Shown one piece after another: positions 43,810-54,051 of a DNA stretch of 64,000 nt. Made by a program: the position numbers and the translations under genes. Below the pieces are notes generated by a model that worked only from the letters and a program-made list of their open reading frames with translations, was not told the DNA's origin and made no database searches. The stretch's first letter is position 1. Each line of letters begins with the position of its first letter. Source of the stretch: Pyronema omphalodes (lineage: Eukaryota; Ascomycota; Pezizomycetes; Pezizales; Pyronemataceae); assembly GCA_024516155.1 (NCBI GenBank), contig JAJJXM010000097.1, positions 1 through 64,000 of the forward strand, read 5' to 3'.

Positions 43810-46800
43810 TGTGATGATCTGATGATCTGTAGATCGGACGATCATGAGACTGAATGCTCGACGGAAATCGGAATTTGCACCTGCAGATAGTGTAGAGTGA
43901 AAGATATGGCAGAAATGGCATATTATTAAGCCAAGCCAACCTAAGCCAAGCCTATTAAACATGAACTTTCTGTACTTTTTTTTCTTTGTCGTGAATCAGA
44001 AATTCCTTTTGTATCACTTGTATCACCTTTTCTTGTTTCTTTTGTGTATGGTTATAAAGTTTAGCGGTGTTTTTTTTTTTGTATGGTTATTCTCATTGTA
44101 TCAGCTTTTTTTTTACTGTGTTTGTTTCTTTGTTTTGTTTTGTACTTTTTGTTTGCGTTACTTCATTTTTTCTTTTTTTTACTTTACTTTGTATTATTTT
44201 GTTCTGTAAACGGTCAATACCCCCCATCCCCCATTTTTGTAGATACTAGACAAACTAGACATGATGAGAGTTTTGAGCGAAGAAGTTTTGGTGAGATTGT
44301 TATAAGAAATAGGAAGTGTGAACAGTGAAATAAATATCCCCATAAGTGGAGAGTTGTATTTACTATTGAGTAATTAAAGTAAGTTAAGTATATTAGCTAC
44401 AGTCTACTATGCCAGAATAACAGAGAAGAAATGATGAAAGATTGGCTTTTAAGTTTTATGTATTTTTAGTTTTAGTTTTCTCCGGGATAGCTTAAGGGCT
44501 TTTTGACATGCCTATGGATGCAAATCTTGATTACATTGCTGGTTTCCGTGCGGTTTGTGATAATTATGGTGTATGGTTTATTGTGAATAGTGACTCTACA
44601 TATGATTTCTAATGCAAGCTCTTCGTTTCAAAAACTACCGTATAGTTTTAGCTAGGCATTATAAACACCATAGCAACACGGCCACACAAGCACCATAGAA
44701 GCACAATTGCGAAATCTACTACCCATTATAGACCACTATCGAGGGCACCTAAATATTCCAGGAATCGAGATCAAATTTACATTTTGGATTTTTGATGCTA
44801 GAATAGGGTATTTTGGGACCTGGTACTCGGCTGTTTGGATGCTGGGGTGCTTGTGTGCTTGGCAGTGGGGGTATACTTCAGAAAAGACAAGGAAGAACAA
44901 GGCAAGATAAGGAAGAACAAGATAAAGCTCAGCTTGATTCAACTAGACTCGACGTGACCTGTTACCACTTCCTGAAATTTTGATAAGATGAGCTGCTGGA
45001 TAATGGTAAGTATAGCTTGCATAGATTGCATAGGTTTCGTAAATTACATAGATTGCATCATTGGTGATAGGTGGGTTAAAACTATCCTGTAATGCATGCC
45101 TATCGTGTAAAATTTGTATATACACCATCCATAACACGAGTACACCTGAATTCTCTAACGAGTATTTCTGCTAGTTCTAGATATAAAAAAAAAGTTTAGA
45201 ACTGTGTTGATACAATTAATGCTTATCCTTTTTGGTTGAAACCTGACCGTTCCGTCAATGATATGCTTCGCCACCAGGGACGACAAAAATCACCTCAATG
45301 AAAGCCGTATCATAAATAGTACCATCAGAACCCTCAGCGGAGAAAATTATAGCCCACATACGCATCACACCAAGAGTTTTATACAGCAGTGAGGTCAAAT
45401 ACTAATTATATAAGTACATATATACAATTCTAGATAAAGCACATCACTTTGCATTGAATGGCGGCTCGATGTCAGAATTCGGTTGCATGCTGGAAATAGC
45501 CGTCTACACTTAGCGCTCATTGTGGGGATTGACAGTACATACGTCTTGAAGCCAGGTAGTATGGAGGGGTCCAGGGAGACAGCTGGTAATAGAACTTATG
45601 AAAACTTCGGGATTGGTTATCCTTAAGCCTTAGGGGCGATTTGAAGTATAAAAAGCTTACTGGTGATGCTATGTGGAATCCAGGGACCAGCAACGAGCTT
45701 TGAAGAGGTTATTGTGCGCTGGGAAGTGAGTAATTGGGAATAAGAGAAAAACTCCATGAACCCCAAATACCCTGAATCACTATGAGGATTAGCATAAGGT
45801 ACTTACATGAATCTAGTGAAACATAATGCATGACTCAAGAAAAAAAAAATGATTCCCAGAAGAAGTAGGTACTAATTGTGTCTTGGAATGACTGTACATT
45901 ATTGACATCCGTAACGGTATATTATTGCTCATCAATGATATTTAAGGGTCAGATCATTGCCGGTACTGTTTGATATGCAAAATAGTCACGGAATATAGAT
46001 ATTCTTAGTGTGATATACTGATGAATGATTGGTATTAGATAAAATTGTCTGTGCTATAGATAATTTCGGATTTTGACCGCTATGCATCGCCCACTGTCAC
46101 CTGCGCGATCACTAGAGCCATTCTTCAAACTAAGGAAATCAATAAGCCCTAATTCCACATATAGGGAGAGTGAGGTTTTCCTTCCTAGCTGGCTCGTTCT
46201 AATCCTAAAGAATATTCAACTGGAATATCTCTTTCCCAATGGTCCGAAAATGCCACATAGAAAAACCCCCCACCTCCATCCCATAAGACTCAGGACTGTA
46301 GCATAACAGCCAAAACAGACAGAAGTGAGGAGAAACCCTTTATTTTTCTAACTCTATAGCCAGAGCTGGAAAGAATACTCATATATCTGGATTACGAATG
46401 CAAGGATTCAAGAAAGGCGGGGTAATAGGGGAGTTTTTGTTTTAGCTTTTTGAATATGGATTGAATTTACCTTACCGCCGCTTGTGTTGAGTACATAGAA
46501 CTTGTAGCTGCCTACCGATTTTTTATACAACGATGTTGCTTCATGGGATTTATTATCTGCTCATACAGTATGCATGAACCGTTATTAAAATCTAAACTTC
46601 ACTGAACATTTTATTCCTGTTTGTGCGGCTGAAATGTGCTGTCTTTTCTTTTCTTTTCCCCTCTTTGTTTTTTTCTTTCTTTTCAGGAACCAGACTATAT
46701 ATATATCCAAGCTCTCCATCACCATAGCCGCTGCCATGACAAATAACAATCCCATACAACCCATCATAAACCTCCCATCACTAAAATCATCCCCAGCACC

Positions 46801-46831
46801 CCTAGTATCCAATCCTCCAACCAGAAGTTCT
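43810..46831. other. Intergenic region
   Basis: About 3 kb. It begins with T-rich sequence (43970-44215) that gives spurious hydrophobic ORFs. The rest is AT-rich with no ORF of convincing composition and no structured repeat that I can see. Confidence 0.5.
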
Positions 46832-46938
46832 TAAGGGCGCGTCTGGATACGCCGAAAATGGGCGGTTTTGTCCGTTAACAGGGGTCCCTCCGTTATGCAA
46901 AATTTTGGGGTGTTTGGAAAGGACGATTTGCTCCTTTC

Positions 46939-47467
46939 TGTCACGGCACACGGCTGACGAGCCGTTGTGTTGCGTCATCATGTTGTCGTGGTTGTTGATT
47001 GACATCGTGCCGTTGTCTTGCCATGTTGTGTTGCCGTTGTGTTGTTGTGTTGTTGTGTGTGCCGTGCCGTTGTGACTGATAGACTGCTTGATGATGGATG
47101 ACGTATCACGAGCTGGAGAGCTGTGGCGTCGCAGGTGAATTGATGGAGAACGGAAGCTCATGTAGCGATGATTGTATGACGGCCCAGCAAGAGTGCTGGC
47201 CGCCCCTTTGTACATAAGGAGGCTTGCCTCCCCGTTGTCGAGATTCTCCATCGAACGTCTTGTGTCTTCTCCTTGCTCCTAATATAAGATCTCTTCTCCT
47301 AAGTCCTACGTCACTCTTGTCCTTGTCCCTGTCCCTGTTTAGTGTGCCGTCCGTCTGACGAGCACTTCGGTCCTTGTCCTCCCGTTCCCCGTCCCGGAAC
47401 CTGCCTAGTCCCTCTTGCCGGTAGTGTTCAGTGTGTCCCTTGAACGTCCGTTCACTGGTTCCTGACA
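46939..47467 (+). repeat. G3 5' LTR
   Basis: Ends TG...CA. A TATA-like TACATAAG is at 47211-47218, and the predicted RNA start about 38 nt downstream begins ATCGAACGT (47250-47258), complementary to the primer site. It contains GTTGT-rich repeats (46965-47070). Confidence 0.95.
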
Positions 47468-47469
47468 TT

Positions 47470-47478
47470 ACGTTCGAT
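47470..47478 (+). promoter_or_regulatory. G3 primer-binding site, self-primed type
   Basis: ACGTTCGAT lies two bases inside the LTR end and is the exact complement of ATCGAACGT at 47250-47258. The geometry is the same as in G2, but only 9 nt pair. Confidence 0.5.
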
Positions 47479-47502
47479 CGATTAATTATTCAACCGACAC
47501 GC

Positions 47503-47745
47503 ATGAACCGCACCGGTTCTGCCTGGACCTACGCACTAAAACAAGCTCTTGAAACGCACACCTTACACGAAACCTTTGGGATCCCGGACAGATTCGCTGG
47601 CGCAGTGCGAAGAACCATCCGACGAGCAGAAAATAACTGCTACCTTGTGGTCCGCTGGCAACTCCAGGACTACACTTATCAGGAGCACATCCGCCGCACC
47701 ATCAGACTCAAGCCAATCCTCAGAGCCCGCCAGAATGCATATTAA
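47503..47745 (+). CDS. Small ORF upstream of G3 gag (80 aa)
   Basis: MNRTGSAWTYALKQALETHT to the end LRARQNAY. It is basic with protein-like composition, including ENNCYLVVRWQLQDYTYQEHI. It starts 36 nt inside the LTR, and its TAA overlaps the candidate gag ATG by 11 nt (47735-47745), a layout suited to termination-reinitiation. No family recognised. It occupies the same position as the 56-aa ORF of G2, but I see no clear sequence similarity between them. Confidence 0.5.
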   Translation: MNRTGSAWTYALKQALETHTLHETFGIPDRFAGAVRRTIRRAENNCYLVVRWQLQDYTYQEHIRRTIRLKPILRARQNAY

Positions 47746-49082
47746 ACTTATTGACGAAGGACACTGGCAGCAAATTGTGAACGCCGCCGCCATGACCCAG
47801 TTCCCTGACGGCCATGAACCGCTCACCTTTACCAAACAACTCGCACAATCCATCTTAGACGCTCAGGACCACCCCACGGGTTATCTCTTAAACGACCTCG
47901 CGGAAACCCCCGGCTCCCGTAACAGCACTCGGGTATCCAGCCCTGTCGCCTCCCGCGCTCCGGAAGCTCCCACCCCTGCCCCCATTCCCCCTGTCGTGAT
48001 CCAGACTGGCTCCGTCCAGGTCTACCCGAACGGCCCAGAACCAGCACCGCGAGCCGCCGCACCCCCCTACCACAGCCGCAGCCGCAGCCACCGCCCCCGC
48101 GATAATCGCACCAATCCCAAGACCCCCCCCCCGAGACCCCGAGATCCTCCTAACCCCGGAGGAACAAGCCGATACAAATGAAATCCACTACTACGAGAAA
48201 GAGCTCACCCGCCAGCGTGAACTCATCAACGCGCTACTCGCCTCCCCCGGCATCCGCGTGACCGGAGACAAAATCTCGGATCCGCCAACCTTCGACGGGT
48301 CCAACAGGGAGGACCTCCGCCGCTTTGTTTCCTTGCTCCGCATCAAGTTAGTGAGTGACGAACTACGTTTCCCGATCCCCCATAAACGAATTTCTTACGC
48401 CATGGGCCGCCTCCGCGGACGCGCCCTGGATCAGATTCTTCCTTATATCAAGGAAAACGGCAACCGCTGGGCTCTCAACGACGTCGAGGACGTCATTAAA
48501 ATTTTACAGCGAACCTTTGGAGACCCGGACGAGCGCGCAACGGCTCGTTTCAAACTACAAAATCTCCGACAAAACAACCGCGAATTTTCGGACTACTATG
48601 CAGAGTTCTCCCGCCTAGTCGCAGAGTTAGGCTGGGACGAAGCCGCCACCATGGATGCCCTGCGTAACGGCCTGTCCCTCGAGCTGCACGAGAAGTTGGT
48701 TGGTGCCCCGCCCACCACCACGATGCACGAATTCGTCGAACAGTGCCAAAAATTGGACTCCCAATCAAGAGCACTTGAAAACCTCCGCAAGCTGCGTACC
48801 AACCGCGGCCAAGTTAAACCCACTACCACCGCCACCCCCGCCACCAGTCGCCCCACCCCCGCTACCCAAACCACCACCGCCTCCTCCAGCAAGCAAACCC
48901 CGGCCCAGGGACCCCGTCAGAAACTGTCGGCACAGGAGCGCGCGACCCGCCTATCAGAAGGACGTTGCCTCTACTGCGGTGGCCTCGGCCACATGGCTGC
49001 GTCGTGCCCCGCCAAGACGAATGTTAAAGTGGCGAGCGTGGAATTAGTGGATGCTGAAGAAGAGGTGTCGGGAAAAGAATAA
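47735..49082 (+). pseudogene. G3 Gag, split at a poly-C run
   Basis: The first frame, from 47735 (MHIKLIDEGHWQQIVNAAAM), runs to 48181 with a Pro-rich linker. The second frame, offset by +1, continues through EILLTPEEQADTNEIHYYEK and the gag domain (PPTFDGSNREDLRRFVSLLRIKL, FSDYYAEFSRLVAELGWDE) to the CCHC knuckle CLYCGGLGHMAASC (about 48965-49010). The switch is at a run of about ten C (48122-48131). The gag domain is clearly related to that of G2. It ends VSGKE, and the codons for S, G and K contain the G GGA AAA heptamer. An extra C, from mutation or assembly, is the simplest cause of the split. Confidence 0.88.
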
Positions 49083-49114
49083 ACCAGCTGCAAGAAGATG
49101 GCTCTGCCGCTGGT
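49070..49114 (+). promoter_or_regulatory. Predicted -1 ribosomal frameshift signal (G3 gag-pol)
   Basis: G GGA AAA (49070-49076) is in the gag frame, followed by a 6-nt spacer GAATAA that includes the stop. A stem ACCAGC (49083-49088) pairs with GCTGGT (49109-49114) around a 20-nt loop. The -1 frame opens into pol. Confidence 0.72.
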
Positions 49115-52100
49115 GGGAATATTATTGCTGATACATTGCTATTATCGGGCGCAAGTTTTACTGGAAAGTTAGAATGCAAACACCTTGTCCTCTCCTGTTC
49201 CTTGTTTTCCAATAACCGCTCCGTGAAAACAGTAGCGCTCGTTGACTGCGGCGCCACTGGTATCGCCTTTGTTGACCGCAATTTCGCCCGCCATCACAAA
49301 CTCCCCCTAACCCCCCTATCCACCGCCCGAACGGTCGAAGTTATCGACGGCCGCCCCATATCCTCAGGAAAAATAACACACCTCGCCCAAGTAGAGTGTA
49401 CCATCAACGGTCACTCGGAAACCCTTCCCATGTTTGTCACCAAGCTGGGTCACTACCCGGTGGTGTTGGGTATCCCTTGGTTGAAGAAACACGATGTAAC
49501 AATAAGCTTCAGTTCCAACACTGTAAGCTTCGACTCCCAATACTGCCTAAGGAACTGCACCCCGTTGCCTGTGAGCACAACCGGTGTCGAGGTCCTGGAC
49601 TCGAGGCCCCCTCCCGCTGTCCACGAGCCCGACACAAACCCCATGCCGGAGTTAGAAGACTCGGTCCCCGACCCCCCGGAAGAACCCCCAATAGAGATCT
49701 CAAGTCTAACCATCTCCGACTTCAAAGAAATGGTAGAAGACGAAAGCCTGACAGTGTTCTCGCTATCGTTGGACGAGATCACCGTCGCCCTACAAGACAA
49801 GCCCCCCCTCACGGAGGACGAACTGAAAGACATGATCCCCGAGGAGTATCATGACTACCTCGATTTATTCAAGGAGGTCAACGCGAAGGAACTTCCCCCG
49901 CACCGACCCTACGACCACAAGATCCCACTGAAAGAGGGATTCGTTCCCCCCTTTGGCCCGCTATACTCGCTGTCACGCAACGAGTTGCAGACGCTGAAAA
50001 CATGGCTCGATGAGAATTTGGAGAAAGGATTTATACAACGCTCCCAATCACCAGCCGCCTCGCCGATATTATTCGTGAAAAAATCAGACGGATCCCTACG
50101 CCTGTGTGTCGACTACCGAAGACTGAATGAAGGTACCGAGAAGAACCGGTACCCGCTGCCATTGATACAGGAAACGATGATGAATCTTTCCAAAGCTCAA
50201 TACTTTACGACCCTTGATGTCCGCAGCGCTTATAACCTTATCAGAATGGCAGAGGGCGAAGAATGGAAGACGGCCTTCCGCACACGGTACGGCCTGTTCG
50301 AATCGAAAGTGATGCCCTTTGGGCTCACCAACGCGCCTGCCGATTTCCAGGCATTTATAAATGATGTCCTGAGACCATACCTAGACCAGTTTTGTACGGC
50401 ATACTTGGACGATATCCTCGTATTCTCCGAAACAAAGTCCGATCACACCGCACACGTCCGAAAGATCTTGGAACGACTCAAACAAGAAAAACTGCACTTG
50501 AAGCCAGAGAAGTGTAAGTTTGCTAAGGCAGAAGTACAGTACCTGGGCTACAACATCGGCCGCGACGGAGCGCGCATGATGGATTCCAAAGTAGCCACAG
50601 TGAGAGATTGGAAGGAACCAACCAATTTGAAACAGGTCCAAGAGTTCCTGGGCTTCGCGAATTTCTATCGAAGATTTATCAAAGACTACTCGAAAGTGGT
50701 CTCCCCCCTGACGGCCCTGACCAAAAAGAAAGATGGTAAAGCAATCCCCTTTACCTGGGGTAACGATCAGCAAAGCGCCTTCGACCGACTGAAGGATGCA
50801 TTTACATCAGCACCGATTCTCAAGCATTTCGACTACGAGAAACCGATTGTAGTAGAAACAGACGCATCTGACTATGTGTCCGCTGGAGTTTTATCACAAT
50901 ACGACGACGATAACGTGTTACACCCCGTCGCATTTTATTCCAAGAAGCATTCCCCGGCAGAATGCAACTACGAAATCTACGACAAAGAACTACTGGCAAT
51001 AGTTCGTTGTTTTGAGGAATGGCGTCCCCACTTAGAGGGCTCCGCCTTCCCTATAAAAGTATTGACGGACCACAAGAATCTTGAATACTTCATGACGACA
51101 AAGCTGCTGAATAGACGACAAGCACGCTGGTCCGAGTTCCTGTCTCGGTTTAACTTTGTGATCACCTACCGACCGGGAACGTTGGGAGGAAAACCGGACG
51201 CCCTGACAAGAAGAGCCGCCGACCTCCCGGAAGAGGGAGACGAACGCATACTGGCGAACCAGCAAGCTGTTCTGAAGCCACAGAACTTTCAGTTATGCAT
51301 GACCCCGCCAATGAAACTCGCACCTTCCGAAGTAGACCTCCTGTTCACAGAGGGCTACAAGACAGATTCATTCCCCAACCGAGTGTTGGGAATGCTGGAA
51401 GATGGCACACAAATCTGTAAGGACATATCGCTCGCCGATTGCTCCGTGTTGGAAAACAGATTGTACTACCGAGATTGCCTCTATGTCCCCGCGCTGGATA
51501 AACTACGATTGAAACTACTGCAAGATCACCACGACCCCCCCACCATGGGACACCCGGGCCGTGCGAAGACTTTCGAACTCCTCGCCAGAAATTATTACTG
51601 GCCCTCGATGAGAAAAGATGTGGACCAATTCGTCCGAAATTGCCACACCTGTAAAAGAACAAAGGCTACCCGCCACGCACCCTATGGAACCCTGAAGCCC
51701 TTACCGGTTCCGCACCACCCTTGGCAGAATATATCGGTGGATTTTGTTACTGGACTACCGACATCAGAAGGCTTCGACGCAATATGTGCGATCGTTTGCC
51801 GACTAACGAAACAGCGGCACTTAGTGCCCTGTCATTCCACGATAGACGCAGAAGGCTTCGCGCAACTCTTCCTGGAAAACGTATTCAAACTACACGGCCT
51901 GCCAGACACAGTAGTGTCCGACCGCGGTCCGCAATTTGTGGCCCATTTCTGGAAACACTTGGCAAATTGCATGGGTATCGAAATTGCCATGAGTACGGCC
52001 TTTCATCCCCAAACCGACGGCCAAACAGAGAGAATTAACGCGGTTACGGAGCAATATCTCCGCGCGTACGTCTGTTATTTACAAGACGATTGGAAGAAAT

Positions 52101-52804
52101 TTTTACCACTGGCAGAATTTGCCGCAAATAACCAAGTATCGGATACAACGTCGCTGTCTCCGTTCTACGCTATATATGGTCGACACCCCAAGTGCTCTTT
52201 CGAACTGGAAATCAGGACCGACAATCCTGAAGAAGTGAAAGCGAACGAGGTAGCGGAAAGGATGTCACACATCCATGACGTCTTACGTTCGGAAATGAAA
52301 TACGCCCAAGCCCGCCACATAGAAGCCGCCGACAATTCCCGACTCCCCGCGCCGGTCTTCAAACCAGGAGACCTGGTATGGCTGGACGCCCGCAACCTAA
52401 GAACCCGCCGCCCCTCAAAGAAACTAGAAAACAAACACCTAGGCCCCTTCACCGTGTTACGGCCTATTGGATCCCACGCCTATGAATTGGATATACCGGA
52501 GACCATGAAACACCACAGGACCTTCCCCGTGTCCCTACTAAACCCAGCCCCTTCGGACCCCCTCCCTGGCCAGGTTATTCCACCGCCCCTACCGGTAGTA
52601 GTAGACGGCGAAGAAGAATGGTTCGTGGATGAAATTCTGGATAGCCGTTGGTCAAGAGGAAACTTGCAGTACCTCGTCAAGTGGACCGGCCATGACTCTC
52701 CAACCTGGGAACCGGAAACGAACCTATCCGAAACTGAGGCCGCCGAAAGATTTCACCAGTTATACCCAGACAAACCTTCTCCTCTCGTAGGAACTCGAGC
52801 CTAA
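49070..52804 (+). CDS. G3 pol polyprotein with chromodomain
   Basis: Open throughout in the -1 frame of gag. The order is aspartic protease (VDCGATGIAF, about 49240), RT (LRLCVDYRRLNEG, AYLDDILVFSE about 50400), RNase H (VVETDASDY, YEIYDKELLAI), and the integrase finger (HHDPPTMGHPGRAKT, CHTCKRTK). The DDE core follows with VDFVTGLP (about 51740), SDRGPQF (about 51915) and QTDGQTERIN (about 52015), then a C-terminal chromodomain (EWFVDEILDSR to YLVKWTGHDSPTWEP, about 52615-52790). Length from the first in-frame start is about 1220 aa, normal for the family. All catalytic residues I can check are present. It closely resembles G2 pol, so the two are one lineage. Confidence 0.93.
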   Translation, partial: GKRINQLQEDGSAAGGNIIADTLLLSGASFTGKLECKHLVLSCSLFSNNRSVKTVALVDCGATGIAFVDRNFARHHKLPLTPLSTARTVEVIDGRPISSGKITHLAQVECTINGHSETLPMFVTKLGHYPVVLGIPWLKKHDVTISFSSNTVSFDSQYCLRNCTPLPVSTTGVEVLDSRPPPAVHEPDTNPMPELEDSVPDPPEEPPIEISSLTISDFKEMVEDESLTVFSLSLDEITVALQDKPPLTEDELKDMIPEEYHDYLDLFKEVNAKELPPHRPYDHKIPLKEGFVPPFGPLYSLSRNELQTLKTWLDENLEKGFIQRSQSPAASPILFVKKSDGSLRLCVDYRRLNEGTEKNRYPLPLIQETMMNLSKAQYFTTLDVRSAYNLIRMAEGEEWKTAFRTRYGLFESKVMPFGLTNAPADFQAFINDVLRPYLDQFCTAYLDDILVFSETKSDHTAHVRKILERLKQEKLHLKPEKCKFAKAEVQYLGYNIGRDGARMMDSKVATVRDWKEPTNLKQVQEFLGFANFYRRFIKDYSKVVSPLTALTKKKDGKAIPFTWGNDQQSAFDRLKDAFTSAPILKHFDYEKPIVVETDASDYVSAGVLSQYDDDNVLHPVAFYSKKHSPAECNYEIYDKELLAIVRCFEEWRPHLEGSAFPIKVLTDHKNLEYFMTTKLLNRRQARWSEFLSRFNFVITYRPGTLGGKPDALTRRAADLPEEGDERILANQQAVLKPQNFQLCMTPPMKLAPSEVDLLFTEGYKTDSFPNRVLGMLEDGTQICKDISLADCSVLENRLYYRDCLYVPALDKLRLKLLQDHHDPPTMGHPGRAKTFELLARNYYWPSMRKDVDQFVRNCHTCKRTKATRHAPYGTLKPLPVPHHPWQNISVDFVTGLPTSEGFDAICAIVCRLTKQRHLVPCHSTIDAEGFAQLFLENVFKLHGLPDTVVSDRGPQFVAHFWKHLANCMGIEIAMSTAFHPQTDGQTERINAVTEQYLRAYVCYLQDDWKKFLPLAEFAANNQVSDTTSLSPFYAIYGRHPKCSFELEIRTDNPEEVKANEVAERMSHIHDVLRSEMKYAQARHIEAADNSRLPAPVFKPGDLVWLDARNLRTRRPSKKLENKHLGPFTVLRPIGSHAYELDIPETMKHHRTFPVSLLNPAPSDPLPGQVIPPPLPVVVDGEEEWFVDEILDSRWSRGNLQYLVKWTGHDSPTWEPETNLSETEAAERFHQLYPDKPSPLVGTRA

Positions 52805-52815
52805 CGGGGGGGTAC

Positions 52816-53344
52816 TGTCACGGCACACGGCTGACGAGCCGTTGTGTTGCGTCATCATGTTGTCGTGGTTGTTGATTGACATCGTGCCGTTGTCTTGCCG
52901 TGTTGTGTTGCCGTTGTGTTGTTGTGTTGTTGTGTGTGCCGTGCCGTTGTGACTGATAGACTGCTTGATGATGGATGACGTATCACGAGCTGGAGAGCTG
53001 TGGCGTCGCAGGTGAATTGATGGAGAACGGAAGCTCATGTAGCGATGATTGTATGACGGCCCAGCAAGAGTGCTGGCCGCCCCTTTGTACATAAGGAGGC
53101 TTGCCTCCCCGTTGTCGAGATTCTCCATCGAACGTCTTGTGTCTTCTCCTTGCTCCTAATATAAGATCTCTTCTCCTAAGTCCTACGTCACTCTTGTCCT
53201 TGTCCCTGTCCCTGTTTAGTGTGCCGTCCGTCTGATGAGCACTTCGGTCCTTGTCCTGCCGTTCCCCGTCCCGGAACCTGCCTAGTCCCTCTTGCCGGTA
53301 GTGTTCAGTGTGTCCCTTGAACGTCCGTTCACTGGTTCCTGACA
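52816..53344 (+). repeat. G3 3' LTR
   Basis: Same 529-bp sequence as the 5' LTR with three single-base differences (a G for A in the GTTGT-rich part, T for C in CTGATGAGC, G for C in GTCCTGCCG). It is preceded by CGGGGGGGTAC, the likely polypurine primer. Confidence 0.95.
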
Positions 53345-54051
53345 CTTTCCTTAATGAAAGCGTCCGTTACGTCGCTAAGAAATTGTCCGTCACAAGAAAG
53401 TACCTCTCGAGGTACTTTTCATGTCCGTTACGGAACCACGTCCTACAAAAATGAAAAATTGCTCGCATCACGTGCTTCATCCCGCCCAAAATTTCCGTGA
53501 CTAACCAAAATTTTATTTTTTTTTCATACTTCCCTTTCTGTGTTACCCTAACCGCGATATCCATCATTCCCAAACCACAAACACCTCGGAAATATCCAAC
53601 ACCCGAACCGTATTTGCGTCGCTCCAACACAAAATGGGTGATCTATTCAGTCCAACAGTTTTACTCACGGTTAGTCAAGGAGGGTTGTGGGGTTCCGACG
53701 GACAACTGTGCAGGCGAGAGTATGGGAAATTATCTGGGTCGTGATTCGGGTGGTTCTGATTGAGTTGACACGGTTGTGGAGCTGCGACCGAGAATTGTGC
53801 CGGAGAGTGTATGGTAATGTCTCCCGCGACCGAGGATTTTTGGCAAGATCCCTAGCGGGGAAAATTTTCCGACCCGTGCTTATGCCCCGCGTTCTAAAGT
53901 AAGTTCACCTCTGTGTTTGGATAACTCATCTGATCTGGACTTTTGTGTTTGGCAAATTTGTCCGTTAGATCGCAGAGTCCGTTTCCGACCGTAAACGGAT
54001 GGTCTCTTGTAACGGAAGAACCCTGCATTCTGCTATCCAGACGCACCCTAA

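Larger units (their letters stand above)
46934..53349 (+). mobile_element. G3: Ty3/Gypsy chromovirus with two LTRs
   Basis: 529-bp LTRs at 46939-47467 and 52816-53344 (TGTCACGG ... CCTGACA) flanked by CTTTC (46934-46938, 53345-53349). I find three differences between the LTRs, so insertion is recent. Internal order is primer site, 80-aa uORF, gag, -1 frameshift signal, pol with chromodomain, and poly-G/purine tract (52805-52812). Pol is intact; gag is split at a poly-C run. Confidence 0.95.
46832..54051. mobile_element. Non-autonomous PIF/Harbinger-like TIR element split by G3
   Basis: Inverted termini GGGCGCGTCTGGATA (46835-46849) and the complement of GGGTGCGTCTGGATA (54034-54048) differ at one base in 15. 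They are flanked by TAA on both sides (46832-46834, 54049-54051), the TWA duplication of PIF/Harbinger. Without G3 the element is about 0.8 kb. It has many TCCGTTA/TAACGGA copies near the ends, possible transposase sites. I see no transposase. Confidence 0.75.

Noticed and set aside
43961..44328. Hydrophobic plus-strand ORFs resembling membrane proteins
   Set aside because: They come from a T-rich tract (TTT/TTC/TGT codons in every frame), not from a gene.
46073..46306. 77-aa plus ORF
   Set aside because: Isolated short frame in AT-rich intergenic DNA without protein features.
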